Assembly: GCA_013822765.1 (NCBI GenBank)
Contig: PNKY01000014.1
Location: forward strand, 1-64,000
Length of the DNA: 64,000 nt
From: Rhodospirillum sp.
GTDB lineage: Bacteria > Pseudomonadota > Alphaproteobacteria > Dongiales > Dongiaceae
Reading direction: 5' to 3'
Made by a program: the position numbers and the translations under genes. The notes under the pieces are model-generated. The model searched no databases and was not told the DNA's origin. It was given only the letters and a program-made list of their open reading frames with translations. Below are positions 44,170 through 53,010 of the stretch, one piece after another (within the stretch, counting starts at the first letter, position 1; the number at the start of each line of letters is the position of its first letter).

Positions 44170-44574
44170 TCACGCCTGCTCGAGTTCGATCAAGGTGCCG
44201 TAGAAGTCCTTGGGATGCAGGAACAGCACCGGCTTGTCGTGGGCCCCGATCTTGGGCTCGCCGTCGCCCAGCACGCGGGCGCCTTCCGCCTTCAGCCGGT
44301 CGCGCGCGGCATAGATGTCTGCCACCTCGTAGCAGACGTGATGGATGCCGCCGCTCGGGTTGCGCTCCAGGAAGCCCTTGATCGGAGAGTTATCGCCGAG
44401 GGGGTGCAGCAACTCGATCTTGGTATTGGGCAGCTCGACGAACACCACCGTGACGCCGTGCTCGGGTTGCGGGATTGGCGCCGACACCTTGGCGCCGAGC
44501 GCGTTGCCGTAGGTCGCGGTCGCGGCCGCCAAGTCCGGCACCGCAATGGCCACATGGTTCAATCGTCCGATCAT
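44170..44574 (-). CDS. mce: Methylmalonyl-CoA epimerase
   Basis: This 134-residue VOC-fold enzyme interconverts the 2R and 2S forms of methylmalonyl-CoA in propionyl-CoA breakdown. Metal-ligand motifs are seen in RLNHVAIAVPDL, TKIELLHPLGDNSP, GGIHHVCYEVADI and TLIELEQA. The ATG at 44574 follows GGGAGGAGC; the frame extends only four residues further. It is first in its operon. Confidence 0.92.
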   Translation of the reverse strand: MIGRLNHVAIAVPDLAAATATYGNALGAKVSAPIPQPEHGVTVVFVELPNTKIELLHPLGDNSPIKGFLERNPSGGIHHVCYEVADIYAARDRLKAEGARVLGDGEPKIGAHDKPVLFLHPKDFYGTLIELEQA

Positions 44575-44813
44575 CGCTCCTCCCACAGGTGCAATGTTGC
44601 AGCGCCGAACGCGGCGCGCAAGGCTCGCCTAGGTCTTTGAGTTATCTGTGTTTTCCGGGCTGCGCGCAGCCGGCGTCATGTCGCAGCGCCGGTCATGGAC
44701 TGAACCCCTTCCAGTGCCGAGGCGACCTTCCTGCTAGGTTTATCTTTACCTTAAGTATATATTTTGCTTGAGCTTTTCGGTCGAATCGCGCGCAGAGAGA
44801 GGGCAGGAATGCG

Positions 44814-45536
44814 ATGATGCGAACTTGGACACGCCGGACGCTCTGGATGACGGTCGCCGTCGTCGCTTCTTTTGAGGCGGCGCAGCTGGCATCGGCCCAG
44901 GCCCCCGAAATCGGCGCGGTGATTCAGCGTACCTATCGCGGCGCCACCGCGGCGGGCGATCAGCAAACGACCCGCGACATCTATTTCCAGGACGAGGTCT
45001 ACTCGCAGGAGCTGGTGAAGACCGGCGTGCGCGGGTCGACCGAACTGGAGTTCCTCGACAACACGCATCTGGTAGTCGGGCCCAACGGCGAAGTACGGCT
45101 CGACGAGTTCGTCTACGACCCAAGCACGACCACCGGCGGTGGCCAGCTTTCGCTCCGGATCGGCGCATTCCGCTATCAAAGCGGCGAGCTCAAGAACAAG
45201 GAGAACGTGAAACTCGTCACGCCGACCGCGACCATGACGATCCGCGGCACGCATCTGGTGATCTTCGTCGGCGCCGACGGCGCGACCGAGGTCAACGTGA
45301 TCGAAGGCGCGGTGGACGTGCTGGCTTGCAACACGCCGAGCACCGTGGCGGTTAATGCCGGACAGCGGATCAATGTCACGTCCGGCTGCGCGACATCGGT
45401 CGCCGGCTTGCGGGCGTTGCCGCGCGATTACATTCCGCAGTCGCCGGATGCGGCCGGACCGCCGATCGGCGATCAGGGCAACGACGGGCCGACCGGCGGC
45501 CCCGACCCGGAGAACAACAGCCGGAACAACCGATGA
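44814..45536 (+). CDS. Secreted FecR-domain protein
   Basis: This 240-residue protein has a signal peptide (cleavage near ASA-QAPE), a FecR domain (about residues 55-175: GVRGSTELEFLDNTHLVVGPNGEVRLDEFVYD, VTPTATMTIRGTHLVIFV, VIEGAVDVLACNTPSTVAVNAGQ) and a Pro/Gly/Asn-rich end. It has no cytosolic anti-sigma part or membrane helix, and no sigma factor is adjacent. It is therefore a free periplasmic or extracellular beta-helix-like protein and not a FecR regulator. It overlaps the NTF2-like gene by 4 bases. Confidence 0.87.
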   Translation: MMRTWTRRTLWMTVAVVASFEAAQLASAQAPEIGAVIQRTYRGATAAGDQQTTRDIYFQDEVYSQELVKTGVRGSTELEFLDNTHLVVGPNGEVRLDEFVYDPSTTTGGGQLSLRIGAFRYQSGELKNKENVKLVTPTATMTIRGTHLVIFVGADGATEVNVIEGAVDVLACNTPSTVAVNAGQRINVTSGCATSVAGLRALPRDYIPQSPDAAGPPIGDQGNDGPTGGPDPENNSRNNR

Positions 45537-45937
45537 GCGCCTTGGCTGCCGTCGAATTCACGAACAGTGCGTTCTACGACGCGTTCTCGACCGCGAACAT
45601 CGACCAGATGTCGGAACTATGGGCGGCCGGCGACGCGGTGTTCTGCTGCCATCCCGGATGGCAGCCGATCCACGGCCGCGAGGCGGTGCTGCGCAGCTGG
45701 GCCGAGATCTTCTCCAATGCCGGGGCCATGCCGATCGCACACCGCGTGCTGGCGCGCGATCTGATCGGCGACATGGGCATCGTGTGCTGCCTGGAATCGG
45801 TCTCCGGCCACGGTTTCATCGCAACCAACCTGTTTGCGCGCGACGGCAAGATCTGGCGCATGGTGCATCACCATGCGGGACCGATCGCCGGGCCCGTGCC
45901 GGTCGTTGCCGGCACGCGCGGGCCGGCGCCCAACTAG
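45533..45937 (+). CDS. NTF2-like (SnoaL/DUF4440-type) protein
   Basis: This 134-residue protein has the NTF2-like cone fold pattern: AVEFTNSAFYDAFSTANIDQMSELWAAGDAVFCCHPGWQPIHGREAVLRSWAEIF. It continues through GHGFIATNLFARDGKIWRMVHHHAGP. Such proteins are small hydrolases, isomerases or binding modules. Function is not assignable. Its ATGA overlap with the FecR-domain gene shows coupling. Confidence 0.82.
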   Translation: MSALAAVEFTNSAFYDAFSTANIDQMSELWAAGDAVFCCHPGWQPIHGREAVLRSWAEIFSNAGAMPIAHRVLARDLIGDMGIVCCLESVSGHGFIATNLFARDGKIWRMVHHHAGPIAGPVPVVAGTRGPAPN

Positions 45938-45954
45938 CGTGCAATGGCCTTGCG

Positions 45955-45983
45955 TTGCACGCATAAATCCCGCGGCGCATAGT
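45955..45983 (+). promoter_or_regulatory. Predicted promoter of the Sel1/SPOR gene
   Basis: TTGCAC (45955-45960), 17 bases, CATAGT (45978-45983). The predicted transcription start falls at about 45990, on the first ATG of the gene. Confidence 0.45.
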
Positions 45984-45989
45984 GCTGTC

Positions 45990-47336
45990 ATGGCGATTCG
46001 CACCACGATTCGGGGCTTGAGGGGGATGGTTCGAGCGTCGCGCGCCGCACGGTCCTGGGGTCCTTGCCTGGCCGCCGGGACCGTAATCCTGCTGCTGTCG
46101 TCCGCTGCCTTTGCCGACTACGCCGCCGGGCTGACCGCCTTCAACCGCAAGGATTTCGCCCACGCTTTCTCCGAATGGATCGAGAGCGCCAAGGCCGGCG
46201 ATGCGCACGCGCAGCACGGCCTCGGCATGCTCTACGAGATGGGGCAGGGCGTTCCCTATGCCGATCCGAAGGCGGCGTCGGAGTGGTATCGGAAGGCCGC
46301 AGACCAGAGCTACGCCCCGGCGATCAACAATCTCGCGCGGCTCTATGCCGATGGCCGTGGCGTCAAGCAGGACGTGCCGAAGGCGATCGAGCTGTGGTCG
46401 AAGGCGGCGGAGTCCGGCAACACCACCGCGCGCTTCAATCTCGGCCTGCAATATGCCGCCGGCGTCGGCGTGAAGAAGGACATGAAGAAGGCGGCGGAGT
46501 ACCTGCTGCAGGCGGCGGAAAGCGGACTGCCCGAAGCGCAGTTCGCGGTCGCCGGCTACTATCGCGACGGCACCGGCGTGCCGAAGGACATGGCTGCGGC
46601 GCGGCAATGGTACGACCGCGCGGCCGCGGCCGGCTTCGAGCCCGCGCGCAAGGAGCTTGCCGCGATCGACAAGCCGGCGGTCAGTTCGACGCCTGCGGTC
46701 GAGGAGGCCGCGCCGGCCGACCCGCAGAAGACCGAGACGCCGCCCGCCGAAGCTGCGAAGACCGAAGACCCGCCGGCGAAACCGCAGGACGCCACGCCCA
46801 GCGAAACACAGCAAGCAGCAACACCTCCGACAGAGGAAGCGACGCAAGAGCCGGCGCCTCCCGCGCAGCCGCCGGTGGAGGCGGCGACCACCGGGCACGC
46901 GCCCGAGGATCCGGTCGCGGGCGAACAGCAACAGGCGGCGGAAGAGGAACAGGGGGCGGAAGAGCAGCAGCAAGGCGAGCAAGCGGAAAACGCGCCAGAG
47001 GCCGAGGGCTCGCCAGCGCCGGCCCCCGACGATCCGAGAGCCGATCTGCCGGTTGCGGAGTCTCTGACGGGCGATCTCCGTGTCTACCGCATCTGGCTGT
47101 ACGAATCCGGGCAGGAGGGCGATGCTCGCTCCTACTGGAACAAGCTGACGATGCAATATCCCGGGCTTCTCAAGAAGCTCGATCTCGATCTCCGGCGATA
47201 TTTCCTGGGCGATGCGAAGGGCTCGCTCTATCGGGTCTTTGCCGGCCCATTCGAGGGCCTTGGCGACGCGCAGAAAGCGTGCGAGGACATCAGGACGCGT
47301 TTCGGCGATCAGTTCTGCCGGCCCGTCCTCAACTAG
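45990..47336 (+). CDS. Sel1-repeat and SPOR-domain exported protein
   Basis: This 448-residue protein has a long n-region and signal sequence (ending near AFA-DYAAG). Four Sel1-like repeats follow (about 70-225, such as AHAQHGLGMLYEMGQGV and ARFNLGLQYAAGVGV), then a Pro/Glu/Gln-rich linker (about 230-350). The C-terminal SPOR-like domain (YRIWLYESGQEGDARSYWNKL, GSLYRVFAGPFEGLGDAQKACEDI) is expected to bind peptidoglycan. The second in-frame ATG at 46026 gives a more usual signal peptide and may be the true start, given the promoter position. It joins the other SPOR protein at 33680 as a cell-wall factor. Confidence 0.87.
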   Translation: MAIRTTIRGLRGMVRASRAARSWGPCLAAGTVILLLSSAAFADYAAGLTAFNRKDFAHAFSEWIESAKAGDAHAQHGLGMLYEMGQGVPYADPKAASEWYRKAADQSYAPAINNLARLYADGRGVKQDVPKAIELWSKAAESGNTTARFNLGLQYAAGVGVKKDMKKAAEYLLQAAESGLPEAQFAVAGYYRDGTGVPKDMAAARQWYDRAAAAGFEPARKELAAIDKPAVSSTPAVEEAAPADPQKTETPPAEAAKTEDPPAKPQDATPSETQQAATPPTEEATQEPAPPAQPPVEAATTGHAPEDPVAGEQQQAAEEEQGAEEQQQGEQAENAPEAEGSPAPAPDDPRADLPVAESLTGDLRVYRIWLYESGQEGDARSYWNKLTMQYPGLLKKLDLDLRRYFLGDAKGSLYRVFAGPFEGLGDAQKACEDIRTRFGDQFCRPVLN

Positions 47337-47370
47337 CCACCTTTCTATTTTCAGCGAGGTGAGCCGACCG

Positions 47371-48873
47371 ATGCAGCTTGGCGATCACCCCGATTTGGCG
47401 CTGCTGACCGGCACCGAGATGCGCGCCGCCGAGCGTGCGGCGTTCGCGCGCGGCCTGCCCAGCTTCGAGGCGATGCGCCGCGCCGGTGTCGCGGTGGCCG
47501 ACGCGATCATGGCGCGCTGGCCGGCGGGACGCGTCGGCGAGGTTCATGTGCTGTGCGGACCCGGCAACAACGGCGGCGACGGCTTCGTCACCGCCGCCAC
47601 GCTGCGCGCCGCGGGCTATCGCGTGACGCTCCACGCCGTTCGAGCCAAGTCAGAGTATGGCGGCGATGCCGCGCGCGCGGCTGCCATGTGGCAGGGCGAT
47701 GCGCCGCGCCCCGATATCGATATCATCGCCGCGCTCGACCGATCCGCCATCGTGGTAGATGCGCTGTTCGGCATCGGCCTTGATCGCGCTCTGGAGGGCG
47801 AGACGGCCGCGCTGATCGAGGCGGTCAACCGCGCGACCGCGACGGTCGTCGCGGTCGACATCGCGAGCGGCGTGCATGCCGACGATGGACGGATCATGGG
47901 CGCCGCGATCGCCGCCGACCTCACCGTGACCTTCGGCTGGCGCAAACAGGGCCACGCGCTGCAGCCCGGCGCGGAGCAATGCGGCGAGGTCGTTGTGGCC
48001 GACGTCGGCTTCAACGCCGACGATCTCGCCGCGGCCAACCCAACGTGCCGGCTGAACCAGCCGGCGCTGTGGGCTTCGGCCTATCCGCAGCCGAAGCCGA
48101 CGCATCACAAATACCAGCGCGGCCATGCGGTGATCGCCGGCGGCGCAGTGATGACCGGTGCGGCGCGGCTCGCGGCCCATGCGGCACGGCGCGTTGGGAT
48201 CGGGCTGCTGACCCTGGCGGTGCCGCCCGAAGCCTGGGCGGTCTATGCCGCCGACCAGCCGGGCGCGATCGTCCGCAAGTCCGGCGATCTCGCCGCCTTT
48301 GCCAGCATTGCGGGCGAGGAGCGGATCACGTCGCTGCTGATCGGCAGCGGCCTGGAGCCGGACGGCACGACTGCAGATCTGGTGCGCACGGGCACCGCTC
48401 TCAGCCGGCCGACGGTTCTCGATGGGGGCGGGCTGACCGTGCTGGCGGGAAACAGCCAGCTCACCCAGGGCCGGCCGGACATCGTCCTCACACCCCACGA
48501 AGGGGAGTTCGGGCGGCTGTTCCCCGACCTAGTGGCGCGCCTCAGCAAGGTCGAGCGCGCCCGCGAGGCCGCCCGGCGCACCGGCTGCACTATCGTCCTC
48601 AAAGGCTCCGATACTGTGGTGGCGGCGCCGGACGGCGGCAGCGTCGTGGCGGCCGGCGCCCCGCCGACACTGGCGACCGCCGGCTCCGGGGATGTCCTCG
48701 CCGGGGTCATCACGGGGTTGCTGGGGCTCCAGATGCAGCCGTTTCAGGCGGCTGCCATGGGGGTCTGGCTGCACGGCCAGGCGGCGGAAAGCTTCGGCCT
48801 CGGCCTGATCGCCGAAGACCTCCCCGGCCGGCTTCCGGCCGCCCTGGCCAACGCGCTGGCGCAAAAGGGTTAA
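47371..48873 (+). CDS. nnr: Bifunctional NAD(P)H-hydrate epimerase / ADP-dependent dehydratase
   Basis: This 500-residue fusion repairs hydrated NADH and NADPH. The N-terminal YjeF_N epimerase domain (about 1-215) has CGPGNNGGDGFVTA, VVDALFGIGLDRAL and AVDIASGVHADDG. The C-terminal ribokinase-like dehydratase (about 235-500) has HKYQRGHAVIAGG, TPHEGEFGRLFPD, IVLKGSDTVVAAPDG and the catalytic-end motif ATAGSGDVLAGVITGLL. The ATG at 47371 follows GAGGTGA; the longer frame runs into the previous gene. Confidence 0.95.
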   Translation: MQLGDHPDLALLTGTEMRAAERAAFARGLPSFEAMRRAGVAVADAIMARWPAGRVGEVHVLCGPGNNGGDGFVTAATLRAAGYRVTLHAVRAKSEYGGDAARAAAMWQGDAPRPDIDIIAALDRSAIVVDALFGIGLDRALEGETAALIEAVNRATATVVAVDIASGVHADDGRIMGAAIAADLTVTFGWRKQGHALQPGAEQCGEVVVADVGFNADDLAAANPTCRLNQPALWASAYPQPKPTHHKYQRGHAVIAGGAVMTGAARLAAHAARRVGIGLLTLAVPPEAWAVYAADQPGAIVRKSGDLAAFASIAGEERITSLLIGSGLEPDGTTADLVRTGTALSRPTVLDGGGLTVLAGNSQLTQGRPDIVLTPHEGEFGRLFPDLVARLSKVERAREAARRTGCTIVLKGSDTVVAAPDGGSVVAAGAPPTLATAGSGDVLAGVITGLLGLQMQPFQAAAMGVWLHGQAAESFGLGLIAEDLPGRLPAALANALAQKG

Positions 48874-49007
48874 TTCACAAGCCGCTGAAAGCGCCTGCTG
48901 ACCTTCCGGATTCGGGTTTTTCCTTGTGCCGACGGCGCGCCTGGGATACATCCGCGCCCGACAATGCGGGGCGGCAACCCGCGATGGCGCCGTAGACAGA
49001 ACGCCGG

Positions 49008-49092
49008 GCGGGCGTGGCGGAACTGGCAGACGCGCTGGATTTAGGTTCCAGTGACGCAAGTCGTGGGGGTTCAAGTCCCTCCGCCCGCACCA
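49008..49092 (+). tRNA. tRNA-Leu (UAG)
   Basis: An 85-base class II tRNA. Acceptor GCGGGCG pairs with CGCCCGC, the anticodon stem CTGGA/TCCAG encloses TTTAGGT (anticodon TAG), and a long variable arm, GTTCAAGTCCC in the T-arm, A73 and an encoded CCA are present. Confidence 0.96.
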
Positions 49093-49153
49093 CTCGACTG
49101 TCGCTCGCCGTCGCCTTGCCGGACTGCCAACAACGAGCGGATAGAGCCCTTCC

Positions 49154-50479
49154 ATGCAGATCACCGAAACCAACGCCACCGGCCTCAAGCGTGAATACAA
49201 GGTCGTCGTCCCCGCGGACACGCTCCAGGGACAGATCGAGACGCGCCTCAAGGAGCTGGGCGAGCGGATCCGCATGCCGGGCTTCCGTCCGGGCAAGGTG
49301 CCGCTGCAGCTGCTGAAGCAGCGATACGAGAAGTCGGTGATGGGCGAGGTGCTGGAGAAAACGGTGAGCGAGGGTTCGCACCAGCTGCTCAACGAGCGCA
49401 ACCTGCGCCCGGCCGGACAGCCCAAGGTCGAGATCGTGAGCTTCGAGGACGGCAAGGACCTCGAGTTCAGCGTCGCCATGGAAGTGATCCCCGACATCAC
49501 ACCGGTCGACTTCAAGACTCTCAAGCTGGAGCGCACCGTCGTCGATGTGCCGGACACCGAGATCGACGAGAGCCTGCAGCGCCTGGCCAAGCGTCAGCGC
49601 AAGCCGGAGACCGCGTCGGATGACCACGCGGCGCAGTCGGGCGATGTCGTGCACATCGATTTCGTCGGCCGCGTCGACGGCAAGGAGTTCGATGGCGGCA
49701 AGGCCGAGGATTTCCACCTGGAGCTCGGCTCCGGCATGTTCATCCCGGGCTTCGAGGATCAGCTCGCCGGCCTGAAGAAGGGTGACAAGAAGCTGGTGAA
49801 GGTCGAGTTCCCGGCCGAGTACGGCAACAAGGAGCTGGCGGGCAAGCCGTCCGAGTTCGACGTGACGGTGAAGCAGGTCAGCCAGCTCAAGGACCAGCCG
49901 ATCGACGACGAGATGGCCAAGGCGCTCGGCGCCGACAACCTGGACGGCTTGCGTAAGCGCGTGCGCGAGCAGATCGAGCGCGACTACGGCCTCGCCGGCC
50001 GCGCGCGGCTGAAGCGCGTCCTGCTGGATCAGCTGGCGGACAAGCACGATTTCACGCTGCCGGAAGGGCTGGTCGAGGCCGAGTTCGAGGCGATCTGGAA
50101 GCAGATCGAGGCGGACATGAAGGCTGATCGCCTGGATGCGGAGGACAAGGGCAAGAGCGAGGAGCAGCTCAAGACCGAGTACCGCGACATCGCCAAGCGG
50201 CGCGTGAAGCTGGGCCTGCTGCTGTCGGAAGTCGGCCGCACCAACAATATCCAGGTTCCTAATGATGATTTGACCCGCGCGATCATCACCGAAGCCCGCC
50301 GCTTCCCGGGCCAGGAGAAGCAGGTGATCGAATATTATCAAAAGTCGCCGGAGGCTTTGAATCAGCTCCGCGCGCCCATATATGAAGACAAGGTCATCGA
50401 CTTCATCCTGGAACTCGCGCAGGTGTCCGAGCGTCGAACCAGCCCGGACGAGTTCCGCAAGGAAGGCGAAGCCGCCTGA
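49154..50479 (+). CDS. tig: Trigger factor
   Basis: This 441-residue ribosome-bound chaperone and prolyl isomerase has the ribosome-docking signature GFRPGKVPLQLLKQRY (about residues 44-59). The FKBP-type PPIase domain (about 155-245) has GDVVHIDFVGRVDGKEFDGGKAEDF and FIPGFEDQLAGLKKGD. The C-terminal helical arms follow. It is first in the tig-clpP-clpX-lon order, which is widely conserved. Confidence 0.97.
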   Translation: MQITETNATGLKREYKVVVPADTLQGQIETRLKELGERIRMPGFRPGKVPLQLLKQRYEKSVMGEVLEKTVSEGSHQLLNERNLRPAGQPKVEIVSFEDGKDLEFSVAMEVIPDITPVDFKTLKLERTVVDVPDTEIDESLQRLAKRQRKPETASDDHAAQSGDVVHIDFVGRVDGKEFDGGKAEDFHLELGSGMFIPGFEDQLAGLKKGDKKLVKVEFPAEYGNKELAGKPSEFDVTVKQVSQLKDQPIDDEMAKALGADNLDGLRKRVREQIERDYGLAGRARLKRVLLDQLADKHDFTLPEGLVEAEFEAIWKQIEADMKADRLDAEDKGKSEEQLKTEYRDIAKRRVKLGLLLSEVGRTNNIQVPNDDLTRAIITEARRFPGQEKQVIEYYQKSPEALNQLRAPIYEDKVIDFILELAQVSERRTSPDEFRKEGEAA

Positions 50480-50490
50480 TCCGAGCGCGA

Positions 50491-50518
50491 TTGCGCAAGG
50501 CGGGACGCGGCGTATGAT
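50491..50518 (+). promoter_or_regulatory. Predicted sigma-70 promoter of clpP
   Basis: TTGCGC (50491-50496), 16 bases, TATGAT (50513-50518), 59 bases before the clpP ATG. Confidence 0.55.
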
Positions 50519-50577
50519 CGGCGCCAATGCGATGATTCGCCGGCCGAGCCGGATTACAGTGTTTTGACGAGGGCTAC

Positions 50578-51234
50578 ATGATCAGAGATCGCGATCCAAT
50601 CGAGACTTACAACAACATGCTGGTGCCGATGGTGGTCGAGCAGACCGCGCGCGGCGAGCGGGCCTTCGACATCTATTCCCGGCTGCTGAAGGAGCGGATC
50701 ATCTTCGTGGTCGGGCCGGTGAATGACCACATGGCCAGTCTGGTCTGCGCCCAGCTGCTGTTCCTGGAGTCCGAGAATCCGAGCAAGGAGATCTCGCTCT
50801 ACATCAACTCGCCGGGCGGCGTGGTGACCTCCGGTCTCGCGATGTACGACACCATGCAGTATGTCCGGCCGGACATCTCGACCCTCTGCGTCGGCCTGGC
50901 GGCGTCCGCCGGTTCGCTGCTGCTGACGGCCGGCGCCAAGGGCAAGCGTTTCAGCCTGCCGCATTCGAACATCATGATCCATCAGCCCTCGGGCGGCTTC
51001 CAGGGCCAGGCCTCGGATATCGAGATCCACGCCAAGGAAATCCTGAAAACCCGCGACCGGTTGAACAAAATCTACGTGCGGCACACCGGCCAGGAGCTGA
51101 AGACGATCGAAGACGCCATGGAGCGCGACCGGTTCATGACCCCTGAAGAGGCCAAGACCTTTGGCTTGGTCGACCAGGTCATTGCAGAGCGGCCCGCCGC
51201 CGATGACCCGAGCCGTCCGAAATCCAGTTCTTAA
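50578..51234 (+). CDS. clpP: ATP-dependent Clp protease proteolytic subunit
   Basis: This 218-residue serine protease forms the ClpP tetradecamer. The catalytic Ser is S110 in GLAASAGS, the catalytic His is H135 in IMIHQPSGG, and YINSPGGVVTSGLAMYD forms the oxyanion region. A short propeptide is likely, as in other proteobacteria. It works with ClpX, encoded next. Confidence 0.97.
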   Translation: MIRDRDPIETYNNMLVPMVVEQTARGERAFDIYSRLLKERIIFVVGPVNDHMASLVCAQLLFLESENPSKEISLYINSPGGVVTSGLAMYDTMQYVRPDISTLCVGLAASAGSLLLTAGAKGKRFSLPHSNIMIHQPSGGFQGQASDIEIHAKEILKTRDRLNKIYVRHTGQELKTIEDAMERDRFMTPEEAKTFGLVDQVIAERPAADDPSRPKSSS

Positions 51235-51374
51235 CCCTTTGCTAGCCATTCCGGGCCTAGGCTTAATTCCACCTGGAATAGGCCGATCGGGTGATCGCAG
51301 GCCCCGAACCAGTGTCATATATTGGTCCGGCGCCACGGTGCGGCGGCCGGGCGGCGCACGGCGGCATAAAGCCG

Positions 51375-51404
51375 TTGTGCGGACGATTCTTCCAAGGCTA
51401 ACAT
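51375..51404 (+). promoter_or_regulatory. Possible promoter of clpX
   Basis: TTGTGC (51375-51380), 18 bases, TAACAT (51399-51404). The 219-base clpP-clpX gap also holds an imperfect hairpin near 51255-51283 (ATTCCA/TGGAAT core). Confidence 0.4.
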
Positions 51405-51453
51405 GGCCTCGAGACGGCCGAATCCGGCCGGTCGAGGTGCGAACGGATAGCGA

Positions 51454-52719
51454 ATGAACAAGTCCAGCGGCAGCGATTCAAAAAACACCCTCTACTGCTC
51501 GTTCTGCGGAAAGAGCCAGCACGAGGTTCGCAAGCTGATCGCCGGCCCGACAGTCTTCATCTGCGATGAATGCGTCGAGCTGTGCATGGACATCATCCGT
51601 GAGGAGCACAAGACCACCCTGGTGCGCTCGCGTGACGGTGTTCCGAGCCCGCGCGACATCTGCAAGGTGCTGGACGACTACGTGATCGGGCAGGAGCACG
51701 CCAAGAAGGTGCTCTCCGTCGCCGTGCACAACCACTACAAGCGGCTCGCCCACGTCGGGAAGCAGAACGACGTCGAGCTGTCGAAATCCAACATCCTGCT
51801 GGTCGGCCCGACCGGTTGCGGCAAGACGCTGCTGGCCCAGACGCTGGCGCGCATCATCGACGTGCCATTCACCATGGCTGACGCCACCACGCTGACCGAA
51901 GCCGGCTACGTGGGCGAGGATGTCGAGAATATCATCCTGAAGCTGCTGCAGTCCGCCGACTACAATGTCGAGCGCGCACAGCGCGGCATCGTCTACATCG
52001 ACGAAGTCGACAAGATCAGCCGCAAGTCCGACAACCCCTCGATCACCCGCGACGTGTCGGGCGAGGGTGTGCAGCAGGCCTTGCTGAAGATCATGGAAGG
52101 CACCATCGCTTCGGTTCCGCCGCAGGGCGGCCGCAAGCATCCGCAGCAGGAGTTCCTGCAGGTCGACACGACCAACATCCTGTTCATCTGCGGTGGTGCG
52201 TTCGCGGGTCTGGAGAAGATCATCGCGCAGCGCGGCCGCGGCGGTTCCGCCATCGGCTTCGGCGCCGACGTGCGCGGTCCGGACGACCGGCGCGCGGGCG
52301 AAGTGCTGCGCGAAGTCGAGCCCGAGGACCTTCTTAAGTTCGGTCTGATCCCGGAGTTCGTCGGCCGCCTGCCCGTGGTAGCGACGCTCGAAGATCTCGA
52401 TGAAGAGGCTCTGGTCAAGATCCTGACCGAACCGAAGAACGCTCTGGTGAAGCAGTATCAGCGGCTGTTCGAGATGGAGGATGTCCGTCTCGACTTCGCC
52501 GAGGATGCGCTGGGTGCGATCGCGCGCCGGGCGATCGCGCGCAAGACCGGCGCGCGCGGGCTGCGCTCCATCATGGAAGCAATCCTGCTGGAATCGATGT
52601 TCGATCTGCCCAGCCTTGACGGCGTCGAAGCGATCGTGATCAGCCGGGAAGTGGTCGATGGCAAGGCCAAGCCTCTTTACATCTACACCGACCGCCGCGG
52701 CGACGTGGCCGGCGCCTGA
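51454..52719 (+). CDS. clpX: ATP-dependent Clp protease ATP-binding subunit ClpX
   Basis: This 421-residue AAA+ unfoldase has an N-terminal zinc-binding domain (CSFCGKSQHEV and CDECVELC), Walker A GPTGCGKTLLAQ (about residues 118-129) and Walker B IVYIDEVDKI. The pore loop segment GYVGEDVE, the ClpP-docking IGF (in SAIGFGADV) and sensor 2 GARGLRSIMEAILL are also present. In alphaproteobacteria ClpXP controls cell-cycle regulators and protein quality. Confidence 0.97.
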   Translation: MNKSSGSDSKNTLYCSFCGKSQHEVRKLIAGPTVFICDECVELCMDIIREEHKTTLVRSRDGVPSPRDICKVLDDYVIGQEHAKKVLSVAVHNHYKRLAHVGKQNDVELSKSNILLVGPTGCGKTLLAQTLARIIDVPFTMADATTLTEAGYVGEDVENIILKLLQSADYNVERAQRGIVYIDEVDKISRKSDNPSITRDVSGEGVQQALLKIMEGTIASVPPQGGRKHPQQEFLQVDTTNILFICGGAFAGLEKIIAQRGRGGSAIGFGADVRGPDDRRAGEVLREVEPEDLLKFGLIPEFVGRLPVVATLEDLDEEALVKILTEPKNALVKQYQRLFEMEDVRLDFAEDALGAIARRAIARKTGARGLRSIMEAILLESMFDLPSLDGVEAIVISREVVDGKAKPLYIYTDRRGDVAGA

Positions 52720-53010
52720 CCGGCCCCGCGTCTCCTGCATTCCGGGCATCCTGGGTCTGCCAAGAGCGGGACCTTGAAGGCGCCTGTCCGGTCTACCAAG
52801 TAGTTAACAGAACAACGGGCCAACCGCCCGGCCACCGTGCGCCGTTATGACGCGCCTGTCCGCAATCGCCTCCATCGGCATGGTTCGTGCAGGGAAAACA
52901 ACGGCGTGCGCCACCCCCGATCTGACCGGGAAATCTTGTCCGGTCATGAGGTTGCTAGGGGGTACTGGCGGGGCTAGTCTGCCTGTTGAAGCATTGGAGT
53001 CTGCATTGCG

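Noticed and set aside
51255..51283. Imperfect hairpin between clpP and clpX
   Set aside because: It has a 7-base bulge and no T-tract, so I do not call it a terminator.
52773..52805. Heat-shock (RpoH-like) promoter before lon
   Set aside because: CTTGAAG is present but no adequate -10 element lies at the right distance.
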